A stretch of DNA of 64,000 bases, from the NCBI RefSeq assembly GCF_003111685.1, contig NZ_CP022192.1, positions 67,501 to 131,500 on the forward strand, read 5' to 3'. The notes below the pieces were generated by a model, which saw nothing but the letters and a program-made list of their open reading frames with translations, did not search any database and was not told where the DNA came from. Both the position numbers and the translations under genes were made by a program. This stretch comes from Alloyangia pacifica. Its GTDB lineage: Bacteria > Pseudomonadota > Alphaproteobacteria > Rhodobacterales > Rhodobacteraceae. Shown in pieces: positions 7,819-17,475 of the stretch (positions are counted from its first letter, which is position 1; every line of letters starts with the position of its first letter).

Positions 7819-9018
7819 TCATTGGAAGGCCGTGCAGCCCGACTCGGGACGGTCGAGCCCCAGCGTGTCGAGCGGCGAGACCTGGTGCAGGAAGCCCTCT
7901 TGCGGGCTGACGCTGACGGTGATGCGGTCGTCATAGAGCAGGATCGGCTGGCGCAGCTGGCCGTTCCAGTCGCGGAAGGTCACCTTCTGCCCCTTGAAGG
8001 CGGCCAGCTCAAAGGCGTCCGACAGGATATACTCCTCCAGCTCGGCGGGATCGTTGCTGCCGGTGCGGGTCACCGCCTCGCCGAGCACGCGCAGCGCCAG
8101 CCAGGTGTTGTAATCCTCTTCGGTCACATGGCGGCGGGCGAGCTTCTCGAAGCGGGTCTGGAACTGCGTCGCGCCCCAGGCCTCATGCGCGCCGTGCATG
8201 GTCACGGGGCGCAGACCGGCGCTGCCCATGACCGGGCGCGGTGTCCAGAGGTGATAGGGCAGGTAGGCGGCGAAATAATCGGTGGCGTCGGCGGCGATGA
8301 CGAGGTCATGCTCCTTGGTGCGCTGCAGGAAGGTCGGCAGCTGGCGCTGCACCATCGCATGACCGGTGTCGGTGCGCCGCGCCCCGCCGGTGTCCTCGAA
8401 CTCGCGCTCCTCGACGATCTTGGCGCCGAACTTCGTGGCGGCGCGGCGATAGGCCTCGGCCAGCGCCCTGTCCTCGGGGTTGGAGCCGCTCACCAGCAGC
8501 CAGCGCGGCCATTTCTTCCAGACGGCGAATTGCGCGATGGCGTCGGCCTTCATCGCAAAGGACGGCGCGATGTGCAGCAGGTTCGCCCGGCACTCGGCGC
8601 CGCGCAGCGCCATGTCGGGCGCCGAGGCATTGAGCACCAGCGCCCCCAACTCCGCCGCGCGATCGGCGAGCGCCAGCAAGTCGCCGGCCTGCGCATCCAC
8701 CACCACGTAACGGATGCCCTTCGCCAGCATCTCGTCGAGCGCCGCCAAGGCCCCCTCGGGCGGGGTGGCGGCGCTTTCGGTCTCGTAGGTGTGGCCCAGG
8801 AAGGCGCCGGTGGTCGCATTGTCCTCGTCCGCCAGCACCGCCCCGGCAAAATCGAGATCCTCGGGCCGGGCGTCGTAGCGCGAGATCGGCAGCAGCGCTG
8901 GGTAATCCACCCGCAGCACGCCCGCGCGGACTTCCACCGCCCGGGCCGCCGGGGCGGCCAGACAGGCGGCGACGCCAAGCGCAGCCGCGGCCAGCAGCGG
9001 GACAAAACTCTTCGGCAC
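7819..9018 (-). CDS. PQQ-system substrate-binding protein (branched-chain amino-acid binding fold)
   Basis: About 399 residues, resembling the family described as ABC transporter substrate-binding protein of PQQ-dependent alcohol dehydrogenase systems. A GTG at 9018, just after GGAGGAG, gives a clean signal peptide (PKSFVPLLAAAALGVAACLAAPAARA); ATGs at 9030 and 9042 are alternatives. Recognisable stretches are DNATTGAFLGHTYET, KWPRWLLVSGSNPEDRALAEAYRRA and ADATDYFAAYLPYHLW. It heads the minus-strand run that continues through the YVTN protein. Its partners are probably the ABC exporter genes at 39074-40602, whose family is known to co-occur with it. The ligand is unknown. Confidence 0.85.
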   Translation of the reverse strand: MPKSFVPLLAAAALGVAACLAAPAARAVEVRAGVLRVDYPALLPISRYDARPEDLDFAGAVLADEDNATTGAFLGHTYETESAATPPEGALAALDEMLAKGIRYVVVDAQAGDLLALADRAAELGALVLNASAPDMALRGAECRANLLHIAPSFAMKADAIAQFAVWKKWPRWLLVSGSNPEDRALAEAYRRAATKFGAKIVEEREFEDTGGARRTDTGHAMVQRQLPTFLQRTKEHDLVIAADATDYFAAYLPYHLWTPRPVMGSAGLRPVTMHGAHEAWGATQFQTRFEKLARRHVTEEDYNTWLALRVLGEAVTRTGSNDPAELEEYILSDAFELAAFKGQKVTFRDWNGQLRQPILLYDDRITVSVSPQEGFLHQVSPLDTLGLDRPESGCTAFQ

Positions 9019-9171
9019 GTTCTCCTCCATGCCCGCGTCCATCCGTCGGGCCCCATGTCCACTCTGCCCCTCCCGGGGCGAAGCGGTGAACCGATACTTT
9101 CGGTTCGGTTGCGAGACACAGGGTAACGGCGGCACGATTGTCGGCGACTCTTAATTTCTAAGAAGGCAGCG
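9019..9171. promoter_or_regulatory. Divergent regulatory region with inverted repeat and shared 22-bp element
   Basis: It separates the minus-strand PQQ-binding-protein operon from the plus-strand DUF3280 operon. It holds an inverted repeat AACCGA-TACTT-TCGGTT (9089-9105) and, at 9144-9165, an element identical in 19 of 22 positions to one at 35358-35379 upstream of pqqA. The core is TTCTTA-N2-TTCTAAGAAG. Here the AAGAAGG end also serves as the ribosome-binding site of the gene at 9172. Confidence 0.55.
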
Positions 9172-9663
9172 ATGCTTACCCGCCCCCTCCTGCTCGTGCT
9201 GATGCTCTGCTCCCCCGCCGTCGCGGGCGAGAAGGTGGCTTTCTTCGGCATCACCTTCCTCGACAGCTCGCTGCAGACCGCCGAGCTTGGCCAGGACCCG
9301 GCCGAGCTGGCCCGCATCACCCTGCTCGAGGAGATGGTGCGCGCGCGGTTCGCCGACGAAGGCTACGATCTGCTGGACCTCGGCCCCGTCGCCGAGGAGC
9401 TGGACCGCATCGTCAACCCCGCCAAGTGCTACGGCTGCGACACCCGCATGGCCACCAAGCTCGGGGCCGATTACGCACTCGTCGGAGAGGTTCAGAAAGT
9501 CTCGAACCTGATCCTGTCGATGAACCTGCAACTGCGCGACGTGGAAAGCGGCCAGACGGTCAAGGGACGGGTCGTCGATATCCGCTCGAACACGGATGAA
9601 AGCTGGCGCCGGGGCATGGACTACATCCTGCGCACGGGGATTTTTAGGGAGGAGACCAAATGA
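9172..9663 (+). CDS. DUF3280/DUF2380-type secreted protein
   Basis: A 163-residue protein with signal peptide MLTRPLLLVLMLCSPAVAG, then a compact domain beginning KVAFFGITFLDSS, with LLEEMVRARFADEGYDLLD, two cysteines in AKCYGCDTRMATKLGADYALVGEVQKVSNLI and LILSMNLQLRDVESG. This is the pattern of the DUF3280/DUF2380 family seen beside PQQ alcohol dehydrogenases. The CYGC pair could form a disulfide or bind a metal. It is coupled to the next gene by ATGA (9660-9663). Function is not established; a periplasmic maturation role is inferred. Confidence 0.78.
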   Translation: MLTRPLLLVLMLCSPAVAGEKVAFFGITFLDSSLQTAELGQDPAELARITLLEEMVRARFADEGYDLLDLGPVAEELDRIVNPAKCYGCDTRMATKLGADYALVGEVQKVSNLILSMNLQLRDVESGQTVKGRVVDIRSNTDESWRRGMDYILRTGIFREETK

Positions 9664-10211
9664 AAAGACGCAACCTGCTGCTCGCGGGGGCCGCGCTGGC
9701 GCTGATGCCCGCCGCGGCCATGGCGCACGGGCCAACCCGGCAGAAGGTCACGGTGACCGCCGATGTCGCCGCCGAACCCGCCGAGGTCTGGGAAGCGATC
9801 GGCGATTTCCAGGACATGAGTTGGCACCCCGCCGTGGTCTCGCAGGAGGGCACCGGCGGCAACGAGATCGACGCCACGCGCGCGCTCTATCTGTCGGACC
9901 AGGGCGCCTCGGGGCCGAGGATCGACGAGGTGCTCTACAAGTACAGCGCCGAGAAGATGTCCTACAGCTACCGGATCACCGATGTCGCGGTCGAGGTGCT
10001 GCCGGTGACCAACTACTCCTCGCATCTGACGGTGCTCCCGCGCGAAGGTGGCGGCTCCACGGTCGAATGGCGCGGCGCCTTCTACCGCGGCTATCCCAAC
10101 AACGACCCGCCCCCCGAGCTGAACGACGAGGCCGCCATCGCCGCGGTCACCGGCGTCTACAAGGCCGGGCTCGATGCGCTGGTCGAGCGGTTCGGTGCGC
10201 CGGGCTCCTGA
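9660..10211 (+). CDS. MxaD-like SRPBCC family protein
   Basis: A 183-residue secreted protein with a twin-arginine-like start (MKRRNLLLAGAALALMPAAAMA), then a SRPBCC/polyketide-cyclase fold: VTVTADVAAEPAEVWEAIGDFQDMSWHPAVV, YRITDVAVEVLPVTNYSSHLTV and GSTVEWRGAFYRGYP. It resembles MxaD, which in methylotrophs helps methanol dehydrogenase interact with cytochrome c. It overlaps the upstream DUF3280 gene by 4 bp and the downstream YVTN gene. A periplasmic accessory role to the quinoproteins is the likely function, with the exact action unproven. Confidence 0.82.
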   Translation: MKRRNLLLAGAALALMPAAAMAHGPTRQKVTVTADVAAEPAEVWEAIGDFQDMSWHPAVVSQEGTGGNEIDATRALYLSDQGASGPRIDEVLYKYSAEKMSYSYRITDVAVEVLPVTNYSSHLTVLPREGGGSTVEWRGAFYRGYPNNDPPPELNDEAAIAAVTGVYKAGLDALVERFGAPGS

Positions 10212-11136
10212 GCTGGCGCTCGCCGCGCTGCTGACCGTCGCCGCGGGTTCCGCAGCGGCGGACCTTGCCTTCGTGACCTGCCAGAACGGCGATGCGCTCT
10301 CGGTGCTCGACCTCGAGACCGGCGCCGAGACCGTCCGCTGGAGCGTTCCCGGCAAGCCCGCGGGAGTGGTGGTGGGCCCGGACGGCACGGTCTACACCGT
10401 GGCCCCGGACGCCAGGACCGTGCGCCGCCATGGGCCAGGGGGCACGGTGCTGGCCGAGGCGGTGCTGGACGGCGGCCCGATGGGCGCCGCGCTGGACGCG
10501 GATCGGTCGCGCCTTTACGTGTCAGACTGGTACAACGCCCGGCTCTGGGTGCTTGAGGCCGAAACGCTGAAGGTCATCACCGAGCTGCCCGCCGGCGCCG
10601 CCCCCGCCGGGCTGGCGCTGTCGCCCGACGGCGCGCTGCTCGCCGCCGCCGAGCGCGATGCCGACCGGGTGAGCGTCTATGATGCCGAAACCATGACGCT
10701 TGCCCGCAGGGTGCCGGTGGGCACGCGGCCTTTCGGGCTTGGCTTCGCCCCCGACGGGCGGCTTTTCGTCGGCAATGTCGGCAGCAACGATGTGACGGTG
10801 ATCGACCCCACCTCGGGGGCGCGGCTGGCGACCCTTGCCGTCGGCGACCGGCCCTACGGCGTCGCCTTCGCCGCCGGGCGGGCCTTTGTCAGCAATCAGT
10901 ATGCCGGGACGGTCAGCGTGATCGCGCTCGACACGCTGGAACCGCTCGCCGAACTCGCGGTGGGCGACTACCCCGAGGGCATCGCCGCCACCTCGGACGG
11001 GCGTATCGCCGTGGCCAACTGGTTCGACAACACGCTCAGCCTGATCGACGCGCGATCGCTCGAGGTGGTCGCCGAATTGGACACCGCCGACGGCCCGCGC
11101 GCCTTCGGCGCCTTCATCCTCGCAACCGGTGACTGA
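10195..11136 (+). CDS. YVTN beta-propeller protein (PQQ-associated), third copy
   Basis: About 313 residues. A GTG at 10195 gives a short signal peptide (RRAPELALAALLTVAAGSAAA); an ATG at 10174 would add seven residues and a longer overlap with the upstream gene. Blades repeat regularly: LAFVTCQNGDALSVLDLETG, SRLYVSDWYNARLWVLEAETL, GRLFVGNVGSNDVTVIDPTSG and RAFVSNQYAGTVSVIALDTL. It is the last gene of the plus-strand trio beginning at 9172 and ends 9 bp from the convergent CXXCW gene. Having three separate paralogues in 11 kb suggests non-identical partners rather than dosage. Molecular function is unknown. Confidence 0.86.
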   Translation: MRRAPELALAALLTVAAGSAAADLAFVTCQNGDALSVLDLETGAETVRWSVPGKPAGVVVGPDGTVYTVAPDARTVRRHGPGGTVLAEAVLDGGPMGAALDADRSRLYVSDWYNARLWVLEAETLKVITELPAGAAPAGLALSPDGALLAAAERDADRVSVYDAETMTLARRVPVGTRPFGLGFAPDGRLFVGNVGSNDVTVIDPTSGARLATLAVGDRPYGVAFAAGRAFVSNQYAGTVSVIALDTLEPLAELAVGDYPEGIAATSDGRIAVANWFDNTLSLIDARSLEVVAELDTADGPRAFGAFILATGD

Positions 11137-11145
11137 CCGCCCCGG

Positions 11146-11691
11146 TCACTGCCGCGGCGAGACCCTCTCGAGCGGGTATCCCGCCGCGGCCCACCCGTCT
11201 GTCCCCACGGGCAGCCAGGAAACGGACGCGTAGCCATAGCTCAGCGCCCGCTTTGCCGCGTTCCAACTCATCCAGCAGTCGGCGAGGCAGAAAAACACCA
11301 GCGGATGCGCAAGATCGCCGCCGCTCGCCGCCGCGAGCCCCGCGCGCAGATAGGCCTCCTCAGGCGCGCCGAGCGCCCCGTAGCCGGTGTTGGGAAGCCA
11401 GATCGCCCCGGGAATGCTGTCGCGCGGCTTGTCGCGCCAGACCGTGCCCTCGGGCAGCGTGTCCGGCTTCGGGGGGCGCGGCAGCACGTCGATGAAAGCC
11501 GCCGCGCCCGTCTCCCAGAGCCGATGCGCCTGCGCGACATCGACCACCGTGCCGCCCTCCAGGGAGGCGGGCACCGGCGCGCGGTACTCCTCCATCCGGT
11601 AGCCCTCGGGCTCGGGCACCTGCGCGAGCGCCGGACCGCAAAGGACCAGCGCCGCCAGCGCCAGCCAGACGCGTCCCGGCCCCGACATCAC
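11146..11691 (-). CDS. PQQ-associated CXXCW-motif rhodanese-like protein
   Basis: A 181-residue secreted protein with signal peptide MSGPGRVWLALAALVLCGPALA and a rhodanese-like fold. The family's defining motif is present in FFCLADCWMSWNAAKRAL (C-L-A-D-C-W: two cysteines followed by Trp). Rhodanese-style features include AHRLWETGAAAFIDVLPRPPKP near the N-terminal half. It is coupled to the upstream xoxJ by ATGA (11688-11691) and ends the xox operon. The family occurs with PQQ dehydrogenases. A redox or sulfur-handling role is plausible but not demonstrated, and it may act with the SoxYZ-like and SoxH-like proteins at 18.3-20.3 kb. Confidence 0.88.
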   Translation of the reverse strand: MMSGPGRVWLALAALVLCGPALAQVPEPEGYRMEEYRAPVPASLEGGTVVDVAQAHRLWETGAAAFIDVLPRPPKPDTLPEGTVWRDKPRDSIPGAIWLPNTGYGALGAPEEAYLRAGLAAASGGDLAHPLVFFCLADCWMSWNAAKRALSYGYASVSWLPVGTDGWAAAGYPLERVSPRQ

Positions 11692-12542
11692 TGCCCCACG
11701 TCCAGCGCCCGCGCGCCCATGTCGTCGAGCAGCGGCACCCCGGCCTCGGTCAACAGCGCATCGATCTCGGACTGGTTGCGGCGGATCAGCGAGTTGAGCT
11801 GGCGCTGCCAGACTTTCTCACCCTGCCGCACCCCCATGGTGATCCGGTAAAAGAGCTTCGGCGCCCCGGCCTCGTTTATCAGCGGCGTCACCTTCAGACC
11901 TGGGTGGTCCCGCTTGATCAGCGGCCCGCCGATCGGCCCCCAGAGCACCGCGGCATCGATCTCGCCCGCGGCGAGATCGTCGAGCATGTCGCTGGCCGGG
12001 CTTTCGACTCGCCGGTCGACGACCAGCGCGTAGGAGCGCGCCTTGCCGATCAGCCCGTGCCGCGCCATGTGGGTGGCGGGCGGCGAGCCGGCGATCACCC
12101 CCAGCTTGCGCCCCTGCAGCGCCGGGTCCGACAGCGTGGTGACCCCGGCAAGGGGGCCATCCTCGGGCACCACCAGAACGTAGGCCGAGGTCATGTAGTG
12201 GTTGGTGTTCAGCACCAGCTCGTGGCCCTGCGCATAGCCCATCACCACGTCGCACCTGCCGGCCTTCAGCGTCTGACGGATAAAGCCCGTGGCCATGGGA
12301 AACCACGTGTAGCTCACCGGCCGCCCGAGCTTTTCGGCAAAGAGCTCGGCGAGCCGGTTCTCGTAACCCGAGCCATCCTTCATCGACATGGGATCGGCGG
12401 CGGGATCTGCGCAGACCCGCAAGGCAGTCTTGGAGACGAGGTCGGAAGTCTGCGCCTGCCCCGAGCCCGCCGCGCCGGCAGCAAGCAGCGCCAGCGCCGC
12501 GACCCGCAGGCCGGCCCGTGCGGGCTCAGCCCATGCAGGCAT
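11688..12542 (-). CDS. xoxJ: XoxJ/MxaJ-like quinoprotein-associated substrate-binding protein
   Basis: Periplasmic type-2 binding-protein fold of about 284 residues with signal peptide AGLRVAALALLAAGAAGSGQAQ. Conserved-looking segments are LRVCADPAADPMSMKDGSGYENRLAELFAEKLGRPV, TLKAGRCDVVMGYAQGHELV and VLWGPIGGPLI. The start at 12542 overlaps xoxG by 17 bp; the open frame extends upstream but through xoxG. Known structural work on XoxJ/MxaJ proposes that they activate or chaperone the dehydrogenase rather than import a solute. The gene order xoxF-xoxG-xoxJ is classical and supports the call strongly. Confidence 0.92.
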   Translation of the reverse strand: MPAWAEPARAGLRVAALALLAAGAAGSGQAQTSDLVSKTALRVCADPAADPMSMKDGSGYENRLAELFAEKLGRPVSYTWFPMATGFIRQTLKAGRCDVVMGYAQGHELVLNTNHYMTSAYVLVVPEDGPLAGVTTLSDPALQGRKLGVIAGSPPATHMARHGLIGKARSYALVVDRRVESPASDMLDDLAAGEIDAAVLWGPIGGPLIKRDHPGLKVTPLINEAGAPKLFYRITMGVRQGEKVWQRQLNSLIRRNQSEIDALLTEAGVPLLDDMGARALDVGQ

Positions 12543-13059
12543 CTTCCATCTCTGTGAAGGTTTCACTCTTGGCCTCCTTCTTCGCCGGGCGGCCGCGCCC
12601 GATGGCCCCGGACCCATGCGCCTTGAGATAGGTGTAGATGTCGTCGAGATAGCACATGACATTGGGGTTGGTGCCGAAGGCGGGCATCACCGAGTTCTCG
12701 GAGGCACCGACCTTCTTGCGGCCGTTCACCACGGTATCGACGAAATCGTAGTAATCCATGTTGATCGCCGAGTTCTTCAGCGCCGGCGCGTAGGTCGATC
12801 CCTCGCCGTCCGGGCCGTGGCAGACGTGGCACTCGGCGTGGTAGCGGCGGAAGCCCGAGAAGGTCGGCCAGTCCACGGTGCCGTCCTCGGCGACGTTGAA
12901 CGTCGGAACGCCGTCCACGGTGTAGTAGCGGCCGCCTTCCTCGTAATCCACCGCGATATTCGGATCCTCCATGGAGACGTTGGCGGCGCTCAGCGCGCCC
13001 GCGAACGGAAGGCCCGCTAGCAGGCCGGCGGCGGTCAGGAGGGTGAGCTTTCGGGTCAT
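12526..13059 (-). CDS. xoxG: XoxG-type cytochrome c (cytochrome c553i/cL-like electron acceptor)
   Basis: A 177-residue secreted mono-haem cytochrome. Signal peptide MTRKLTLLTAAGLLAGLPFAGALSA; haem motif CHVCH in YHAECHVCHGPDGEGS; likely distal Met in NSVMPAFGTNPNVMCY; several extra cysteines, as in the methanol-metabolism cytochrome family. In Rhodobacter sphaeroides the equivalent is cycB (cytochrome c553i). It accepts electrons from XoxF in the periplasm. It lies 90 bp downstream of xoxF behind a perfect 12-bp hairpin, which may set its level below that of XoxF. Confidence 0.92.
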   Translation of the reverse strand: MTRKLTLLTAAGLLAGLPFAGALSAANVSMEDPNIAVDYEEGGRYYTVDGVPTFNVAEDGTVDWPTFSGFRRYHAECHVCHGPDGEGSTYAPALKNSAINMDYYDFVDTVVNGRKKVGASENSVMPAFGTNPNVMCYLDDIYTYLKAHGSGAIGRGRPAKKEAKSETFTEMEDACMG

Positions 13060-13103
13060 GGCATATAGGTCCTGGAGATCTCTGTGAGATGTTCTTGCGA
13101 AAT

Positions 13104-13133
13104 GCGCCGGCGGGATGCGTCTCCCGCCGGCGC
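13104..13133 (-). promoter_or_regulatory. Perfect 12-bp hairpin between xoxF and xoxG
   Basis: GCGCCGGCGGGA (13104-13115) and its exact complement (13122-13133) flank a 6-base loop. There is no T-run, so partial termination, mRNA protection of xoxF or processing is more likely than full termination. Confidence 0.6.
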
Positions 13134-13149
13134 CTCGGGTCGCTGCGGA

Positions 13150-14952
13150 TCAATCCGGGAGCGCAAAGACCGTCAGCTGACCGCCGAGCGCGGTGTAGTC
13201 GGACAGGGCCGCGTAACCGCCCACGGCACCGAGACCGTCGTTCGGGTTGGTCAGACCGGCCGCAAGACCGATGCCGGCCCAGCCGCCGACACCCGACAGG
13301 ATGCCGATGTACTGCTTGCCGTCATGCTCGTAGGTCATCACGTTGCCGATGATCCCCGAGGGGGTCTTGAAGCGATAGAGCTCGTCGCCCGTCTCGGAAT
13401 CGACCGCCTTCAGGTAGCCCTCGAGCGTGCCGTAGAAGACGATGTCCCCCGCGGTGGCCAGAGCGCCCGACCAGACCGAGAACTGCTCGGGCAGCGACCA
13501 CTTGATCTCACCATTGATGTTGTCCCAGGCGATGAAGTTGCCCATGCCGCCGTGGCTTTCCGGCGCCGGGTACATCGCCAGCGTCGCCCCGACATAGGGC
13601 TGACCGGCGGTGTAGCTCACCCGGAACGGCTCGTAGTCCATGCAAACGTGGTTGGTCGGCACGTAGAAGAGTTGCGTCTTGGGCGAATAGGACGCCGGCT
13701 GCTGGTCCTTGGAGCCAAGCGCCGCCGGGCAGATGCCGGTCGAGTTCACGTCCTCGCCGTTCTGCTCGGTGGAATACTCGGCGACCACCGCCGGACGGCC
13801 ATAGGTGTCCGAGTTCGGATCCATGTCGACGCCGGTGGTCCAGTTCACCGCCGGGTCGTACTTCTCGGCCACCAGCAGCTCGCCGGTCAGCCGGTCCATG
13901 GTATAGCCGATGCCGTTCCGGTCGAAGTGGGTCAGCAGCTTGCGCGCCTCGCCATTGAAGTCCTGGTCGGTGAGGATCATCTCGTTGACGCCGTCATAGT
14001 CCCATTCGTCATGGGGCGTCATCTGGTAGACCCACTTGGCCATGCCGTCGTCGGGGTCGCGCGCCATGATGGTCATCGACCAGCGGTTGTCGCCCGGGCG
14101 CTGCGCCGGGTTCCAGGTCGAGGGGTTGCCGGTGCCGTAGTAGATGAGGTCGGCCTCGGGATCATAGGAATACCAGCCCCAGGTGGTGCCGCCGCCGATC
14201 ATCCACTGGTCGCCCTCCCAGGTGTTGGTCCCCGAGTCCGCACCCACCGGCTCTCCGAGGTGAGTGGTGTTCTCGGGATCCATCAGGATCTCTTCGTCCG
14301 GGCCCATCGACCAGGCGCGCCATTCCTGCTCGCCGGTCTCCATGTTGTAGGCGGTGACATGGCCGCGCACACCGAACTCGCCGCCCGAGATGCCGACGAT
14401 GATCTTGTCCTTGACCGGCAGCACCGTGGCGGTGTTGGTCTCGCCCTTCGAGGCGTCGCCGTTCATCACCTCCCACTTCACCTCGCCGGTCTCGGCGTCG
14501 AGCGCCACGACCTTGGTGTCGGCCTGGTGCAGGAAGATCTTGCCATCGGCATAGGCCACGCCGCGGTTCACCGTGTCGCAGCACATCACCGGGATCACGT
14601 CCGGATCCTGCTTGGGCTCGTAGCGCCACTTGATCCGGCCCTGGTCATTCAGGTCGAGCGCGTAGACGATGTTGGGGAACGGGGTGTGCACATACATCGT
14701 GTCCCCGACTACGAGCGGCGAGCCCTCGTGGCCGCGCAGCACGCCGGTCGAGAAGGTCCAGGCGACCTGCAGGTCGCCGACGTTCTCCTTGTTGATCTTG
14801 TCCAGCTCGGAATAGCGCTGGTTGGCATAGTCGCCGGTCTGGATGGCCCATTGGCTCGGGTTGTCCATCTGCGACATCAGATCGTCGTTTGCCATCGACA
14901 TGGATGCGGCACAAAGCAGCGCGCCAGACGATAGAAGCAGCCGTCTCTTCAT
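13150..14952 (-). CDS. xoxF: XoxF lanthanide-dependent methanol dehydrogenase
   Basis: A 600-residue periplasmic quinoprotein that oxidises methanol (and often formaldehyde) using PQQ and a lanthanide. Start at 14952 follows GGGAGAAGGAAAG and opens a signal peptide ending near SMA|N. Diagnostic sites: vicinal Cys124-Cys125 in [10 protein letters not shown], the [21 protein letters not shown] segment, and the active-site motif [12 protein letters not shown], in which Asp318 and Asp320 flank Tyr319. The second Asp separates XoxF from calcium-type MxaF. No mxaI-like small subunit gene is present. Neighbours are cytochrome genes, xoxJ and glutathione-linked formaldehyde genes, giving a complete methanol-to-formate route. 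Confidence 0.97.
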   Translation of the reverse strand: MKRRLLLSSGALLCAASMSMANDDLMSQMDNPSQWAIQTGDYANQRYSELDKINKENVGDLQVAWTFSTGVLRGHEGSPLVVGDTMYVHTPFPNIVYALDLNDQGRIKWRYEPKQDPDVIPVMCCDTVNRGVAYADGKIFLHQADTKVVALDAETGEVKWEVMNGDASKGETNTATVLPVKDKIIVGISGGEFGVRGHVTAYNMETGEQEWRAWSMGPDEEILMDPENTTHLGEPVGADSGTNTWEGDQWMIGGGTTWGWYSYDPEADLIYYGTGNPSTWNPAQRPGDNRWSMTIMARDPDDGMAKWVYQMTPHDEWDYDGVNEMILTDQDFNGEARKLLTHFDRNGIGYTMDRLTGELLVAEKYDPAVNWTTGVDMDPNSDTYGRPAVVAEYSTEQNGEDVNSTGICPAALGSKDQQPASYSPKTQLFYVPTNHVCMDYEPFRVSYTAGQPYVGATLAMYPAPESHGGMGNFIAWDNINGEIKWSLPEQFSVWSGALATAGDIVFYGTLEGYLKAVDSETGDELYRFKTPSGIIGNVMTYEHDGKQYIGILSGVGGWAGIGLAAGLTNPNDGLGAVGGYAALSDYTALGGQLTVFALPD

Positions 14953-15100
14953 CTTTCCTTCTCCCTTGGATTTACGGCGTTGCCGCCGCGTGGCCCCGTC
15001 CCGGCCGCCTTTCGGCATCACGTGAAGACCGTGTCGGGTCATCCGGATCCGGCGCTCCTTCTCCTCCCGCCGAACCCGAAAATCTAAATGCGTGCGATGA

Positions 15101-15490
15101 TCAGCTCCCCCCGCCAAAACTCGCGAGATAGGCGATCACGTCGGCGCGCTCGTCTTCCTTGCGCAGACCCGGAAAGGACATCTTGGTGCCCTTGGCGAAA
15201 TCGCGCGGCTTTTCGAGAAAGGCCGCGAGCTCCTCGGGCGTCCATGTCCCGTCGGCAGCGGCAAGCTCCTTGAGCGCGTCGGAATAGTCGAAGTCTTCCA
15301 CGGAGGCGATCTCGCGTCCCACGATGCCGGTCAGCACCGGGCCGACGCGGTTCTCCGCCCCCTCGCCCACCATGTGGCAGGCCTGGCACTTGCGAAACAC
15401 CTTCTCGCCCTTCGCCGCGTCCCCCTCGGCGAGGGCCATCCCCGACGACAGGGCCAGAATAAGTCCGGCTGCGAGCGTTCCTTGATACAT
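15101..15490 (-). CDS. cycI: Class I cytochrome c (isocytochrome c2 / c550 type)
   Basis: A 129-residue secreted cytochrome with signal peptide [21 protein letters not shown], haem motif CQACH in [22 protein letters not shown] and axial Met in [12 protein letters not shown]. Start 15490 has GAGGAGACAAGGC upstream. In R. sphaeroides the matching gene, cycI (isocytochrome c2), sits between fghA and xoxF exactly as here. It probably carries electrons from XoxG to the terminal oxidase. It is 27 bp from fghA and 148 bp before xoxF, a gap that may hold an internal xoxF promoter. Confidence 0.9.
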   Translation of the reverse strand: MYQGTLAAGLILALSSGMALAEGDAAKGEKVFRKCQACHMVGEGAENRVGPVLTGIVGREIASVEDFDYSDALKELAAADGTWTPEELAAFLEKPRDFAKGTKMSFPGLRKEDERADVIAYLASFGGGS

Positions 15491-15517
15491 GCCTTGTCTC
15501 CTCTGCTGGGCCCGCAC

Positions 15518-16342
15518 TCAGGCAAGCCGGGCTGCGTGCCAGGCGACGTGGTCGCCGGCAAACGAATTCACGAAGAAATACGAATGGTCGTAGCCGGGCT
15601 GCATCCGCAGCACCCCCGGCTGACGCCGTCTTGTCATCGCCTCGGCCAGCGCCTCGGGCTGCAAGAGCTCGAGGAACTGGTCCGAGGCGCCCTGGTCGAC
15701 CAGGATATCCTCCTTCCAGCCGCGCTCTTCCATCAGCAGCGTCGAGTCATGCGCCGCCCAGCAGCCCTCGTCGTCGCCGAGATAGGCCGAGAGCTGCTTG
15801 CGCCCCCAGTCCGAGCGGGTGGGATGCGAGATCGGTGAAAACGCCGAGAGGCTGTCGTAGAGATGCGGGTTGCGCATCGCCAGGGTCAGCGCCCCGTGCC
15901 CGCCCATGGAATGGCCGGTGATGCCGTGCCGCGCGCCGATGCCGCCGATCCCGGCGACGATCTCGCGCAGCTCCTGCGTCACGTAGTCGTACATCCGGTA
16001 ATGCGGCTTCCACGGGTCGCGCTTGGCGTTGACGTAGAACCCCGCCCCCTGCCCCAGGTCGTAGGCGTCGTCGTCGGCCACCTCCGGCCCGCGCGGGCTG
16101 GTGTCGGGAAAGACCAGCGCCAGCCCGTGCAGCGCTGCGTGCTCCTGGAAGCCGCCCTTGGTCATGGCGTTCTCATGGGTGCAGGTCAGCCCCGAGAGGT
16201 ACCACAGCACCGGCACCGGCCCGTGCTCCGCCTGCGGCGGCAGGTAGACCGCGAAGGTCATGTCGCAGCCGCAGGCCTCCGAGGCATGCCGGTAGACGGT
16301 CTGCCTGCCGTCGAAGCTCCGGTTTTCCGCCACCACATCCAT
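15518..16342 (-). CDS. fghA: S-formylglutathione hydrolase
   Basis: Cytosolic esterase of 274 residues that hydrolyses S-formylglutathione to formate and glutathione. Alpha/beta-hydrolase features are the nucleophile elbow GHSMGGHGAL, the oxyanion-type loop LSGLTCTHENAM, FPDTSPRG, GFYVNAK and the catalytic His in GYDHSYFF. Length is typical for the family (about 275-280). The ATG at 16342 lies 2 bp after the adhI stop, so the two are translated together. A longer open frame running back to 17359 is out of frame with adhI and is not the gene. Confidence 0.96.
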   Translation of the reverse strand: MDVVAENRSFDGRQTVYRHASEACGCDMTFAVYLPPQAEHGPVPVLWYLSGLTCTHENAMTKGGFQEHAALHGLALVFPDTSPRGPEVADDDAYDLGQGAGFYVNAKRDPWKPHYRMYDYVTQELREIVAGIGGIGARHGITGHSMGGHGALTLAMRNPHLYDSLSAFSPISHPTRSDWGRKQLSAYLGDDEGCWAAHDSTLLMEERGWKEDILVDQGASDQFLELLQPEALAEAMTRRRQPGVLRMQPGYDHSYFFVNSFAGDHVAWHAARLA

Positions 16343-16344
16343 GC

Positions 16345-17475
<1,131 letters not shown>

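Noticed and set aside
13171..13180. GTCAGCTGAC within xoxF as a second copy of the repC palindrome
   Set aside because: Only 10 bp of the 16-bp palindrome match and it encodes conserved C-terminal residues; chance is adequate.
13084..14934. Plus-strand open frame of 616 codons opposite xoxF
   Set aside because: Antisense to a highly conserved enzyme, with composition typical of shadow frames in GC-rich DNA and no signal or domain.
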